DNA of 64,000 bases, from assembly GCF_002257705.1 (NCBI RefSeq), contig NZ_LSLK01000072.1:1-64000 (forward strand). Reading direction: 5' to 3'. The notes below the pieces were generated by a model that saw only the letters and a program-made list of their open reading frames with translations, searched no databases and was not told the DNA's origin. The first letter of the stretch is position 1. Each line of letters opens with the position of its first letter. Shown one piece after another: positions 8,070 to 16,523 of this stretch. The stretch comes from Sporomusa silvacetica DSM 10669 (GTDB lineage: Bacteria > Bacillota > Negativicutes > Sporomusales > Sporomusaceae). Made by a program: the position numbers and the translations under genes.

Positions 8070-8333
8070 ATGTATTTCGATGGACCTTCATTGCTTGCCC
8101 ACTACCAACGCTGGCTAACTACCTATCGTGAGCCAATCGAAGAAAAGCTCACTACCGCGCTAAGCCATAGAGATCAAAAGCAAGCAATGCACAACGCTAT
8201 GGAAGTGCTGTTAACCGAGGTTTTGCCGATGGCCATATCGGAAATGATTTTGTTTAACAATGGCCGGCTGGAAGAAGCAATCCAAGAAAAAGATGGCGGT
8301 TGTTCAAGCTGTGCAAGTAACATAGTTAAATAA
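8070..8333 (+). CDS. small CxxC protein, third gene of the MoxR-VWA operon
   Basis: An 87-residue soluble helical protein that I do not recognise. It ends in a Cys pair (GGCSSCASNIVK). AAAGGA precedes the ATG. It lies 40 bases after the VWA gene, same strand, so it is likely part of the operon. The TAA stop lies inside the first bases of an intergenic repeat copy (AATAAGATAAG), so the present C-terminus may have been set by insertion of the repeat. A metal-binding or redox role with the MoxR-VWA pair would be speculation. Confidence 0.65.
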   Translation: MYFDGPSLLAHYQRWLTTYREPIEEKLTTALSHRDQKQAMHNAMEVLLTEVLPMAISEMILFNNGRLEEAIQEKDGGCSSCASNIVK

Positions 8334-8440
8334 GATAAGACTTGGCTTGTGCCAAGTCCTTTAGGACGTCGGCAGAAGCCGCCTGTGCCCTTTAGGGTAT
8401 AGTCGTTCAATCCAGGGAAAGTTATACTTTCCATCTGGAT
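8329..8440 (+). repeat. intergenic palindromic repeat, copy B
   Basis: Complete element: the ACTTGGC/GCCAAGT, GTCC/GGAC and GGC/GCC hairpin modules, an extra module GCCTGTGCCCTTTAGGG, then TCGTTCAATCCAGG and a long hairpin ending CTGGATAAA. The left end overlaps the stop codon of the 8070 gene. Confidence 0.85.
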
Positions 8441-8479
8441 AAAAAACTGCTGGAAGCCTTTGGCCTCCAGCAGTTTTTT
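8441..8479. terminator. bidirectional terminator
   Basis: AAAAAACTGCTGGA, GCC-ttt-GGC and TCCAGCAGTTTTTT form a long near-perfect stem flanked by A and T runs, so it can end both the plus operon ending at 8333 and the minus gene ending at 8482. Confidence 0.9.
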
Positions 8480-8481
8480 AT

Positions 8482-8820
8482 TTAGCACAACGTGCAGTCA
8501 CCACAGCTTTGGATAGGAATTGGCATGCCATACACGGCCAGCTGTTTGCCAAACAACGTGGTTTCGATATCAATGCGTAAAGGAACTTGGCCATTATAAT
8601 TGATAATCGAACTATGAGCATAGACTTCGACACCATCAATAGTTACTGCTTCATAATCAGCTTTTTCATAATCCGCAGGTTTTCCCAATTGTACAGTTGG
8701 AAGATCGGCTGTCTTCGTGGCCGTGCAACTAGGTATCAGACGTTTGGCGATCCTTACCGAAATTACGTTACCTTCTTGGGCAATATATTCCTGTGCTCGT
8801 TCTGTAACTGTCAAGTTCAT
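8482..8820 (-). CDS. small CxxC protein, HesB/IscA-like or CC/Se-motif family
   Basis: A 112-residue protein. The N-terminus (NLTVTERAQEYIAQEG) resembles the start of HesB/IscA-like iron-sulfur carrier domains, and the C-terminus ends SCGDCTLC, a Cys motif similar to that of the CC/Se motif family of small (seleno)proteins. Only standard cysteine codons are used and the stop is TAA, so no selenocysteine is implied. AGGAGGG precedes the ATG. It lies 17 bases downstream of the D-amino acid aminotransferase gene and is probably co-transcribed with it. Assignment to one family is uncertain; a role in iron-sulfur or redox chemistry is inference. Confidence 0.6.
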   Translation of the reverse strand: MNLTVTERAQEYIAQEGNVISVRIAKRLIPSCTATKTADLPTVQLGKPADYEKADYEAVTIDGVEVYAHSSIINYNGQVPLRIDIETTLFGKQLAVYGMPIPIQSCGDCTLC

Positions 8821-8837
8821 GATTTTCCCTCCTTAGT

Positions 8838-9698
8838 TTACTTACGCTGACACTCTGTGTCTATCAGCCCCCAGTACGCAGCCTGAATTTTCCGGGTGAC
8901 AGGACCAACGCTGCCGCTACCAACAGGCTGATTATTTAAAGTTACAATGGGTGTAATCTCGGTACTGGTCCCTGAAATAAAAGCCTCTTGTGCCGATTTA
9001 ACAAACGCCTCATCAAACTTTTTCTCGACAACCACAATACCCAGGTCTGACGCTATTTTTTCGATAATCAGCGTTCGGGTGACGCCAGTTAAAATCAGGT
9101 TGCACTTAGGATGTGTCCAGACCACATCATCCTTAACGACAAAGAAGTTACTGCTTGTGCCTTCGGTCACAATACCGTCACGAACTTGGATACCTTCCAG
9201 GCACCCTGCACTCTTGGCCTTTTGTTTTCCTAGTACATTACCGAGAAGATTAAGCGATTTAATATCACATCTGAGCCATCTTTCGTCTGGGATTAGCAGA
9301 GCTTTGCATCCCTCGGCTTTATTCTTATCAATGGCAGCGCTGGCCGGACGAATCGACATCGTTAACCGCGGCACAACATTTTCGGGAAAGCTGTGTGTCC
9401 TTGGTGATACCCCGCGCGTGATTTGAAGGTAGATGGCTGCATCCATAATACCGCTTTCTTGGATAAGCAGCTCATGAAATTCAGTCAATTCTTCATACGT
9501 ATATACGTCCGGAATTGTTAGTTCACGTAAGGAACGGTATAACCTGTCTATATGTGGCGGCAAAGCAAAGCAATGACCGTTATACACCTTTGTTACTTCA
9601 TAGACTCCGTCCCCAAACTGATGACCCCGATCTTCCATCGGTACAATATTTTCGCTTATATCTATTATTTTACCATCTACCAAACCGATTGGTTTCAT
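8838..9698 (-). CDS. dat: D-amino acid aminotransferase (class IV PLP enzyme)
   Basis: A 286-residue fold-type IV aminotransferase, the usual length for D-alanine aminotransferase. It makes D-glutamate from D-alanine and 2-oxoglutarate (and reverse) for peptidoglycan. The catalytic Lys is at 147 (CDIKSLNLL), the cofactor Glu at 179 (VTEGTSSN), and the N-terminal motif MEDRGHQFGDGVYE is typical. Branched-chain aminotransferases share the fold, but the RWLRCDIKSLN context favours the D-amino acid subgroup. The ATG has AAGGAG upstream. On the minus strand a TATAAT-like -10 lies about 50 bases upstream, with a poor -35. Confidence 0.88.
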   Translation of the reverse strand: MKPIGLVDGKIIDISENIVPMEDRGHQFGDGVYEVTKVYNGHCFALPPHIDRLYRSLRELTIPDVYTYEELTEFHELLIQESGIMDAAIYLQITRGVSPRTHSFPENVVPRLTMSIRPASAAIDKNKAEGCKALLIPDERWLRCDIKSLNLLGNVLGKQKAKSAGCLEGIQVRDGIVTEGTSSNFFVVKDDVVWTHPKCNLILTGVTRTLIIEKIASDLGIVVVEKKFDEAFVKSAQEAFISGTSTEITPIVTLNNQPVGSGSVGPVTRKIQAAYWGLIDTECQRK

Positions 9699-9989
9699 GA
9701 AAAAATCTCCTTACAAATTATTTTTATAGATAAACTATTATTATACAAATTATGCAGCATCTTCTCGATTCCTGCTGTTTTTAAATTTTTTTTTGCTTCT
9801 TACCGGCAAGCTTGGCTTCCGCTAGGCTACTCTTTTATATCATTAAATGGTAAAAGTATATTGCAGCCAAACGCGTTACAGCCTATAATTGATAATAGTG
9901 TTTTATCAGCACTGGTTATCTAAAATAGTAATATAAGCTATGGCAGCACAACCAGTCGTAGCTTACATCGTAAGGAGCAAGGGAATACT
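9699..9989. other. divergent intergenic region between dat and the acyltransferase
   Basis: No gene is seen in these 291 bases. They should hold promoters for both neighbours. Just before the acyltransferase start there is an inverted repeat AGCTA/TAGCT around 9937-9964 that could be an operator. Confidence 0.4.
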
Positions 9990-11129
9990 ATGGCTAATCA
10001 ACGCATTGTTGCTCTTGATTATATTCGCGGTATATCTATGTTAGGCGTACTAGGCATCCATACTGGTGCTTATTCGCTGACATATCCGGCTGCTAATTTA
10101 CATCTGTTTGCTATCTATGAAATAGTTACCCGCTTTAGCGTGCCGATATTTTTCTTTGTATCGGCTTTCGGCTTATTTCTCAGTCAACCGTTAAAAAAAG
10201 AGTTTCATTACCCCACGTTTATGGTTAGACGCTTTCGAGCTGTACTATTACCTTATTTAACTTGGTCTATTCTTTATATGTTGCATATTACCTGGATAAG
10301 TGGCGCAACAGACCTCTGGCACAGGCCGCTTGTATATAAATACTTTTTGTTTGGGTTAGCTTCTTTCCAGTTATATTTTTTAGTGATTTTAGTTTGGTTT
10401 TATGTGCTTATGCCCTTATGGCGGCAACTTGTTAGCATGATTCTTAAAGCCCCATTAGTAGGATTAGTCAGCTTGTTACTTGTTCAAATAGCTTTTAATT
10501 ATTATTCCAGTTATATACTTCACGCAAATTATAATAATCATTATCTTAATCTTGCTATCCAGCACCGCATGAGCTATTGGGTTCTACATTATCTGTTTAT
10601 CTTCATCCTTGGTGGAGTTTGTGCAGAACGCTATTCACAGTTTCTTGCACTTCTAGAACAAAACAGCAGACGAATTACGACCTGTTTTGTCCTTACCTTA
10701 GCCGGAATGCTGTCCCATTATTACTACCTTATCTATCAACAGCAGTACACGCTGGAAGCAACAGCTAATACTGTTCACCAGCTCAGCCCATTTGGTGTGC
10801 TATATACTGTCAGTGCAACCTTATTCTGGTTTAAAATTTTTACCAGACCATTATCCGAATCACTAGCTGCTGTGTTACACCAATTAGGTAAGTATTCCTA
10901 TCTAATTTATCTTATTCATCCATTGGTAATGTATTATTTACTTATTGAACTTAATCAACTATCCAAAGCATTAACGCCATTGACTACTATTGGCTTTTAT
11001 GTAACGACACTTGCTTTATGTTCTGGCTTGGCCTGGAGCATCAATAAACTGGGTATCCACGTCCCCTTACTCGGGTTGTTACTTACTGGTTCATTTCCCA
11101 GGAAAAATAGACTTGACGCAAAAGCATAA
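9990..11129 (+). CDS. acyltransferase 3 family membrane protein
   Basis: A 379-residue integral membrane protein with about ten predicted helices, typical of the acyltransferase 3 (OafA/WecH-like) family that transfers acyl groups to envelope sugars or other carbohydrates. The N-terminal motif R/D-x-x-R-G...H is visible: D10, R13 and the conserved H24 (LGVLGIHTGAY). A second family region, VRRFRAVLLPYLTWS, follows the third helix. AAGGAG lies upstream of the ATG. It is monocistronic, followed by a repeat copy and a hairpin. The acceptor cannot be told from sequence. Confidence 0.85.
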   Translation: MANQRIVALDYIRGISMLGVLGIHTGAYSLTYPAANLHLFAIYEIVTRFSVPIFFFVSAFGLFLSQPLKKEFHYPTFMVRRFRAVLLPYLTWSILYMLHITWISGATDLWHRPLVYKYFLFGLASFQLYFLVILVWFYVLMPLWRQLVSMILKAPLVGLVSLLLVQIAFNYYSSYILHANYNNHYLNLAIQHRMSYWVLHYLFIFILGGVCAERYSQFLALLEQNSRRITTCFVLTLAGMLSHYYYLIYQQQYTLEATANTVHQLSPFGVLYTVSATLFWFKIFTRPLSESLAAVLHQLGKYSYLIYLIHPLVMYYLLIELNQLSKALTPLTTIGFYVTTLALCSGLAWSINKLGIHVPLLGLLLTGSFPRKNRLDAKA

Positions 11130-11131
11130 CT

Positions 11132-11228
11132 ATAAGATAAGACTAAGGCTTGTGCTGGCGTCCTAAAGGACGCCAGCACAAGCCTTAGTCGTTCAATCCA
11201 GGGAAAGTTATACTTTCCATCTGGATAA
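11132..11228 (+). repeat. intergenic palindromic repeat, copy C (perfect palindrome)
   Basis: In this copy the left half is a perfect inverted repeat: 24 bases at 11141-11164 pair with 11167-11190 across a 2-base centre (GACTAAGG...TCCT-aa-AGGA...CCTTAGTC). The right half carries the standard GTTCAATCCAGG segment and the AAAGT/ACTTT hairpin ending in CTGGATAA. Confidence 0.9.
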
Positions 11229-11232
11229 GTTA

Positions 11233-11260
11233 AGGCGGACAATCATTGTCCGCCTTTTGG
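11233..11260 (+). terminator. hairpin terminator between acyltransferase and the unknown gene
   Basis: GGCGGACAA-tca-TTGTCCGCC is a perfect 9-bp stem followed by TTTTGGTTT, so it best terminates plus-strand transcripts. Confidence 0.7.
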
Positions 11261-11261
11261 T

Positions 11262-12629
11262 TTAGGATAAATAACCTATTTGTTTCAAATGCTCCCGATC
11301 CGCCACAGTAATAACATTTTCAGCATTAAAGCTACCTGCTTCCGCTATCAGCATCTTCTGCCGACGTTTAATCCGTGTGCAATATAGAAATAGCAGTTGG
11401 CAAAACCGTTTTATCGATTTGTGTTGACCTGGATTAAGCGGGCACTTAATCCATTCTTGATATATCTGCTCAATAATATCTGCTATGGTTGTAGTAAAAT
11501 TTTGTCTTGACACAAATTCTACCAACTGCAGGCATTCGCGTATCAGTATATAAAGCGCCTTTTGACGAAACAAATCACGCCTTGGAGCAGCAGTAAGTTC
11601 AGCAGCTAACAGACGGCGTCCTATTTCAAAGAGCGGGTAAATAACGGTAAAGCTTTCCGTCAAACTTCGCTGGTTTACAGCCAGCCTAGCTGCTTGAATA
11701 ACCCCGTCAAGTGATTGCCGCCAAATACTAATGTTTCTAATTTCCACCGCTAATTCGAGACTGAACATGCCTATCTGTCCACTTAATTGACTAAACGGAT
11801 CAAGACTATCCATACTTGATAAATGAGCGCATTCAACAATAAGGCTCGCCAATGCCTTCTCTGACAAAGTATTCTTTTCGGCCAGTTGGTCAATATATTG
11901 CGTTATTAGCTCAAACATAGGAACATTACCAGCTTTAACGATCCGGTGTAACCACGCTATTAATACCCAGGCTACCTGTTCGTGCAAGGGACTGTCTACT
12001 TGTTCAGCGGGCAGCCAGCTGGCCATTTTTGCCAGTATTTCACGGACTAGGCCGGTGTCTTTCCTGCGCAAAGCAGTTAACCCGGTTAGTCGTATAGCCC
12101 GAATAACAGCCCGTCGAACAGCCTCATCCTGAATCCCGGTGACGGAAAAAATAACATCCACCGCACGCGCTGCCAAAAAGTTTTGTCGTTGTTTCAGACT
12201 CATAACTGCAATCAAACCAAGCTGCCCAATGGCAACTGGCAGCTCTATCACAGTCATATTTTTCATCAATGGCCGAAACGCGTCAATACAATGACCAGCA
12301 ACATCAAGTTGGTTAGTGCGCAAAGCTAAATAGATAACAGCAGTCAGTCGTGCTGGCTCTCCGTCCCTACCTAGACCGTGACCTAACGCTAACTTTAGCA
12401 AATCAAGAGCTTGATAAGCGTCATCTGATTTACCGGCAGTCAGACTAGTATGCAAAATTTTATAAAGCGAACGCATACTGGCTTTGCCGGCCCTACTACC
12501 CACTTGCCGCTTTTGCGTAATAGTACTCAATTGAAACTTTATATGCTTAAACTGCCAAGCAAGCCGCCTAGTGTACAACCACCAAGCGGCTAAGCTTATC
12601 CCAGTAAGCGCGATCAACCATACTGCCAT
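11262..12629 (-). CDS. membrane-anchored helical-repeat protein, unknown
   Basis: A 455-residue protein I do not recognise. One N-terminal membrane helix (AVWLIALTGISLAAWWLY) is followed by a basic stretch and a long, almost entirely alpha-helical region rich in Leu and Ala. This suggests a TPR-like or other helical-repeat solenoid facing the cytoplasm. The start chosen is the ATG at 12629 with GGGAGAA upstream; the frame extends to 12689, but that would overlap the pyruvate kinase gene. It lies 13 bases downstream of pyk on the same strand, so it is probably co-transcribed. Its role is unknown. Confidence 0.65.
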   Translation of the reverse strand: MAVWLIALTGISLAAWWLYTRRLAWQFKHIKFQLSTITQKRQVGSRAGKASMRSLYKILHTSLTAGKSDDAYQALDLLKLALGHGLGRDGEPARLTAVIYLALRTNQLDVAGHCIDAFRPLMKNMTVIELPVAIGQLGLIAVMSLKQRQNFLAARAVDVIFSVTGIQDEAVRRAVIRAIRLTGLTALRRKDTGLVREILAKMASWLPAEQVDSPLHEQVAWVLIAWLHRIVKAGNVPMFELITQYIDQLAEKNTLSEKALASLIVECAHLSSMDSLDPFSQLSGQIGMFSLELAVEIRNISIWRQSLDGVIQAARLAVNQRSLTESFTVIYPLFEIGRRLLAAELTAAPRRDLFRQKALYILIRECLQLVEFVSRQNFTTTIADIIEQIYQEWIKCPLNPGQHKSIKRFCQLLFLYCTRIKRRQKMLIAEAGSFNAENVITVADREHLKQIGYLS

Positions 12630-12642
12630 AAAAGGGTTCTCC

Positions 12643-14397
12643 CTATCTAGCGTTAATTTCTCCCTGATATACAATACCGCGGGAAGCATCCACAGTAACT
12701 ATCGCACCATCCTGCAAACGCTCTACAGCGCCTTCCACACCGACTAGCACTGGCATACCAAAGCTTACCCCAATAATAGCAGCATGAGATGTAAGTCCAC
12801 CCTCTTCGGCTATGATAGCGGCCGCTTTAGCAGCATATGGGGCAATTTCTTCATCAACACTATTTACAACCAGAATATCACCTGCTTTAAACTTGGTTGT
12901 AATTTCTTTAATTGAGGTAACCACAACAATTTGACCAGTGACAGCCCGCTGACCAATTCCAGTGCCGCGCATCAGAATATTGCCAACAACATGCACCCTA
13001 ATCATATTGGTTGTACCTGACATTCCCGCAGGCACACCAGCCGTAACGACAACTAAATCACCGTCTTTAACAACCCCGGCTTCTAATGAAGTGGCTACAG
13101 CACTTTGCACCATTTCATCCGTATTATTGAAGCTAGGTCCCAAAATAGGATAAACGCCCCATAATAATAGCATTCGCCGGACTGTTTTAGCACAAGGCGT
13201 AACAGCCACAATTGTGGACTGAGGACGATATTTAGATACCATTCGTGCCGTATAGCCCGACTGGGTTGAAGTTACAATAGCGGCAGCGCCCAGTTCATGC
13301 GATATTTGCACAGTAGCATGGCTGATCGCATCTGTCGTAGTCCGTTGCAGTTGAATCCCTTTACCGATCAAAATATCGCTAAGCTGCAGAGAGGTCTCCG
13401 TACGAACAGCAATACGGGCCATAGTTTGCACTGCTTCCAGCGGGTATTGACCTGAGGCTGTTTCACCGCTAAGCATAATCGCATCAGAGCCATCAAAAAT
13501 AGCATTAGCAATATCGCTGGCTTCTGCTCTGGTAGGGCGAGGATTAGACACCATAGACTCCAGCATTTGAGTCGCGGTAATAACAGGTTTGCCAGCCTTA
13601 TTACATTTTCGTATCAGCATTTTCTGTACAAGCGGTACTTCTTCAGCAGGAATCTCTACCCCGAGATCACCTCTGGCCACCATAAGGCCGTCTGCTACCT
13701 TGATAATTTCATCAATATTTTTAACACCCTCAGCATTTTCAATCTTGGGTATAATATCCATCGAATAATTGCCATCTTCCAATATCTTGCGAATAGCTAA
13801 TACATCGGCTGCCCGCTGGATGAAGGAAGCAGCAATAAAGTCCATTTGACTTGCAATCCCAAATTTGATATCTGCTACATCTTGCTCAGACAGAGGTGGT
13901 AGATTAACAGCAACCCCCGGTGCAGCAACCCGCTTGCGATCGCCGATTTGGCCGCTGTTATTTACAGTAGTAATAATGTCATCGCCTTCAATAGCGTCGA
14001 TATGCAGACTCACCAGACCATCAGAGATAAGGATGGTTTGTCCAGCAGCTACCTCTTGCGGCAAAAACTTATGATTGACAGAGGCCATTTCCTTGGTACC
14101 GACTACCTCACGCCCTGTAAGAACAAATTTCTGACCTTTATCTAAATTAACTTTACCTTCCGCAAACAAACCTAACCGCATTTCCGGGCCCTTTGTATCA
14201 AGCATCAATGCAATTGGTTTCTTTACATTGTTCGCCGCTTCTCTTACCCTGGCAATTCGTTTTGCATGCTCTTCATGCGAACCATGTGAAAAGTTAAACC
14301 GGGCGACATTCATACCAGCTTCCATCATTGCCTCTAAAACACCGGATTTATCAGTGCTAGGACCTACAGTGCAAACAATCTTGGTCTTTTTTAACAA
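12643..14397 (-). CDS. pyk: pyruvate kinase with C-terminal PEP-utilising-type domain
   Basis: A 584-residue pyruvate kinase catalysing phosphoenolpyruvate + ADP to pyruvate + ATP. Visible motifs: N-terminal TKIVCTVGPS, FNFSHG, the active-site region IIPKIENAEGV and the signature KPVITATQMLESM. The extra C-terminal domain of about 100 residues contains GGLTSHAAIIG with the His typical of PEP-utilising mobile domains, as in Bacillus-type enzymes. The start is a TTG with GGAG 9 bases upstream. It is the second gene of a unit that begins with a 66-residue protein 18 bases upstream. Confidence 0.95.
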   Translation of the reverse strand: MLKKTKIVCTVGPSTDKSGVLEAMMEAGMNVARFNFSHGSHEEHAKRIARVREAANNVKKPIALMLDTKGPEMRLGLFAEGKVNLDKGQKFVLTGREVVGTKEMASVNHKFLPQEVAAGQTILISDGLVSLHIDAIEGDDIITTVNNSGQIGDRKRVAAPGVAVNLPPLSEQDVADIKFGIASQMDFIAASFIQRAADVLAIRKILEDGNYSMDIIPKIENAEGVKNIDEIIKVADGLMVARGDLGVEIPAEEVPLVQKMLIRKCNKAGKPVITATQMLESMVSNPRPTRAEASDIANAIFDGSDAIMLSGETASGQYPLEAVQTMARIAVRTETSLQLSDILIGKGIQLQRTTTDAISHATVQISHELGAAAIVTSTQSGYTARMVSKYRPQSTIVAVTPCAKTVRRMLLLWGVYPILGPSFNNTDEMVQSAVATSLEAGVVKDGDLVVVTAGVPAGMSGTTNMIRVHVVGNILMRGTGIGQRAVTGQIVVVTSIKEITTKFKAGDILVVNSVDEEIAPYAAKAAAIIAEEGGLTSHAAIIGVSFGMPVLVGVEGAVERLQDGAIVTVDASRGIVYQGEINAR

Positions 14398-14415
14398 AAT
14401 AGTTCACTCCTTCAA

Positions 14416-14616
14416 TTAGCGTATTGCATATTGACATATAATAGCATGTGCTTCATTGGCTTCTGATTCTAAAACCAAAATTTCATACAAGCCATCGCCT
14501 AAGGCTGAAACCAATCCCGCCGGGCGTATATCGGCGAGCACCCCTTCATTACACAGCACGTTTTTAAATTTTTCGGCCTGCGCCCGATTAGAAGCTATAT
14601 ATACTACGGTCCACAT
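14416..14616 (-). CDS. small DUF2007-like protein upstream of pyk
   Basis: A 66-residue soluble protein (MWTVVYIASNRAQAEKFKNVL, then VLADIRPAG) with the ferredoxin-like beta-alpha-beta look of small putative signal-transducing proteins (DUF2007-like). GGAGG lies 6 bases before the ATG. The gene directly precedes pyk and probably shares its transcript. Family assignment is tentative. Confidence 0.6.
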   Translation of the reverse strand: MWTVVYIASNRAQAEKFKNVLCNEGVLADIRPAGLVSALGDGLYEILVLESEANEAHAIICQYAIR

Positions 14617-14729
14617 AAGTATCCTCCTATTAGCTTCTCTCTAATAATAAACCACTAACCGCATTAATCTAATAATGACAATAAAGCTAATTACTAAACT
14701 TTGTTCTCCAAAGTTAGCTGTATTCCTGC

Positions 14730-14771
14730 TAAAAATAAAAAATAGTAGCCCGGACATAATTCCGGGCTACT
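14730..14771 (-). terminator. terminator after the symporter operon
   Basis: On the minus strand AGTAGCCCGGA pairs with TCCGGGCTACT (11 bp), followed by ATTTTTTATTTTT. It stands 16 bases behind the symporter stop. Confidence 0.9.
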
Positions 14772-14786
14772 GCCTGTCATCCGCAG

Positions 14787-16262
14787 TTAAAAATTCTTCA
14801 TAGTAGCAGAACCGGACTGATCAGCTTTGACACTGGCAGTCAACAGGCTGACTGCCACAAAGACAATGAAATTGGCAACTAAAGCCACAAATCCAGCATT
14901 CAGGTTTAAACCAGCAAAAGGCATCGGGTCCATTTTACCAAGAATCAGTCCAAAAACAAGAAGTTCACCAACAATCAGCCCGGCAAAGGCACCGATTTTA
15001 TTGGCTTTCTTCCACGATAGACCAAGCACCAGCATTGGGAAGAATTGAGTAACACCCGAGTAACCAGTTAAGAGCAGGTTAACGAGCATGTTGGGTAAGA
15101 ATATCGCCAAAGCCAAGGCGATAGCAGTAAGAACAAGGACAACGCCTCTGGCTATCTGCCCCATGGCTTCCGGACTGGTATTTTGTCCAATGGTACGTCC
15201 ATAAACATTACGGGAAAACAGCATTGAAGTAGATAATAGCAGATCAGCGGCCGGAATCATACAAGCCAATGCTCCAGCACCGCCTACCAAACCAAGTGCC
15301 CACCCAGGGAAAACCTGTTGAACAACAATCATAAACGCCATATCAGGTGTCTTAAGGGCAGGGACCAATACAAGTAACGCTGTAAAGCCAATGAACATTG
15401 GGAAAATTAGACAAAATTGATATAACGGCAAATACACGGCATTATGACGCAATACATCATTATTCTTGGCACTAAAACTGTTGGCCGAAAAGTGCGGCCA
15501 CATGTAAAAGCCAAAGCTTGTCACCACTAATGTCGACATAACCCAGCTTACATCAAGGTTTTTCGTACCGCCGGGCAACGCCAGGAAACCTGGTTTTGCT
15601 GCCTCTACGGCTTCAAACATGCCGCCAAGGCTGCCAAAAAAATGAATTGGCAGATATAAGCCAAAAAATACGACAGCAATCATCATCAAAACATCTTTAA
15701 TGGCCGCGGTGGTTGCAACCCCTTTTAAACCACTAATATATACGAACAACGCAACCATAGTAAAGGCAATCAGCATGGCCTGTACCCTGCTAATTTGCCC
15801 ATAAGAGCAAGTTTCTATAATAAGACCCAGTCCTGTTAGCTGTAGTTGCAGATAAGGCAGCAAAAAGGCAATACCAATACATGCTGTAAATATTCCTAGT
15901 GTTTTGCTACTATATAACTTTTCAATCAAGTCCGGTTGTGTTAGCAGATTATGTTTTCTTCCCACTGTTGCAATCGATGGTAACAGATAATACCCTATCA
16001 GATAAGCTAATGCACCATAACCAAGGATATAGAAGGTCGGACCGCCGCGCGCATACGCCCAGCCACTCGCACCGAGGAAGGCAAAAGCCGTATAAATTTC
16101 ACCAGCCATAATAAACCAGTTCAACCACCGGCCAAAGCTTCGTCCGCCGACAGCCCACTGCTCCAGATTCATTTTTTGCTTCATACCGGGAATCATACCA
16201 ACAATAGTAGCACCAACAACAAAAATAAAGATAATGATAAGCGCCATTACCTCATTACTCAT
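14787..16262 (-). CDS. sodium:solute symporter family transporter
   Basis: A 491-residue membrane protein with about 13 helices, of the SSS (PanF/YodF/PutP-type) family, expected to take up an organic solute with Na+. Family features visible are YTAFAFLGASGWAYARG in the second helix region and VSGLKGV-type segments (YISGLKGVATTAAIKD), plus SANSFSAKN. It follows a DUF3311 gene by 33 bases and an M20 amidohydrolase; SSS transporters with a DUF3311 partner are a common pair. The neighbouring hydrolase suggests an N-acylated amino acid or short peptide substrate; this is inference. Confidence 0.88.
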   Translation of the reverse strand: MSNEVMALIIIFIFVVGATIVGMIPGMKQKMNLEQWAVGGRSFGRWLNWFIMAGEIYTAFAFLGASGWAYARGGPTFYILGYGALAYLIGYYLLPSIATVGRKHNLLTQPDLIEKLYSSKTLGIFTACIGIAFLLPYLQLQLTGLGLIIETCSYGQISRVQAMLIAFTMVALFVYISGLKGVATTAAIKDVLMMIAVVFFGLYLPIHFFGSLGGMFEAVEAAKPGFLALPGGTKNLDVSWVMSTLVVTSFGFYMWPHFSANSFSAKNNDVLRHNAVYLPLYQFCLIFPMFIGFTALLVLVPALKTPDMAFMIVVQQVFPGWALGLVGGAGALACMIPAADLLLSTSMLFSRNVYGRTIGQNTSPEAMGQIARGVVLVLTAIALALAIFLPNMLVNLLLTGYSGVTQFFPMLVLGLSWKKANKIGAFAGLIVGELLVFGLILGKMDPMPFAGLNLNAGFVALVANFIVFVAVSLLTASVKADQSGSATMKNF

Positions 16263-16295
16263 TCGACTTACCCTCTTTCATTAATTGAATTGACG

Positions 16296-16496
16296 CTAAT
16301 CCGCCTCTTTATTATTCTTCGAATCAATAGTATAAAGAGCTTTGATGCACAAAAAAGCAACAATAATTCCACAAACCAGCCAAAAGGCTAAGAATGGCAG
16401 CCCGAAAACAAAAGGTTTTACACGATTAACGAAGGGAATCATGCCAATTGTCCAAATAAAAGGGATTAGCGTTAAAATAATTTTAACCGGACTCAA
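16296..16496 (-). CDS. DUF3311 small membrane protein
   Basis: A 66-residue protein with two predicted membrane helices (TLIPFIWTIGMIPFVNR, then LPFLAFWLVCGIIVAFLCI). It fits the DUF3311 family, which typically sits just before an SSS symporter gene and may be a small subunit of it. The start is decided by the ribosome site: GGAGG at 16505-16509 lies 8 bases before the TTG at 16496, while the further GTG at 16505 overlaps the site itself. Confidence 0.75.
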   Translation of the reverse strand: MSPVKIILTLIPFIWTIGMIPFVNRVKPFVFGLPFLAFWLVCGIIVAFLCIKALYTIDSKNNKEAD

Positions 16497-16523
16497 ATGA
16501 AACACCTCCTTCTTTTTTCCAAA

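Noticed and set aside
8482..8820. selenoprotein reading of the CC/Se-like gene
   Set aside because: All positions of the terminal motif are Cys codons and the stop is TAA, so there is no in-frame TGA to recode.
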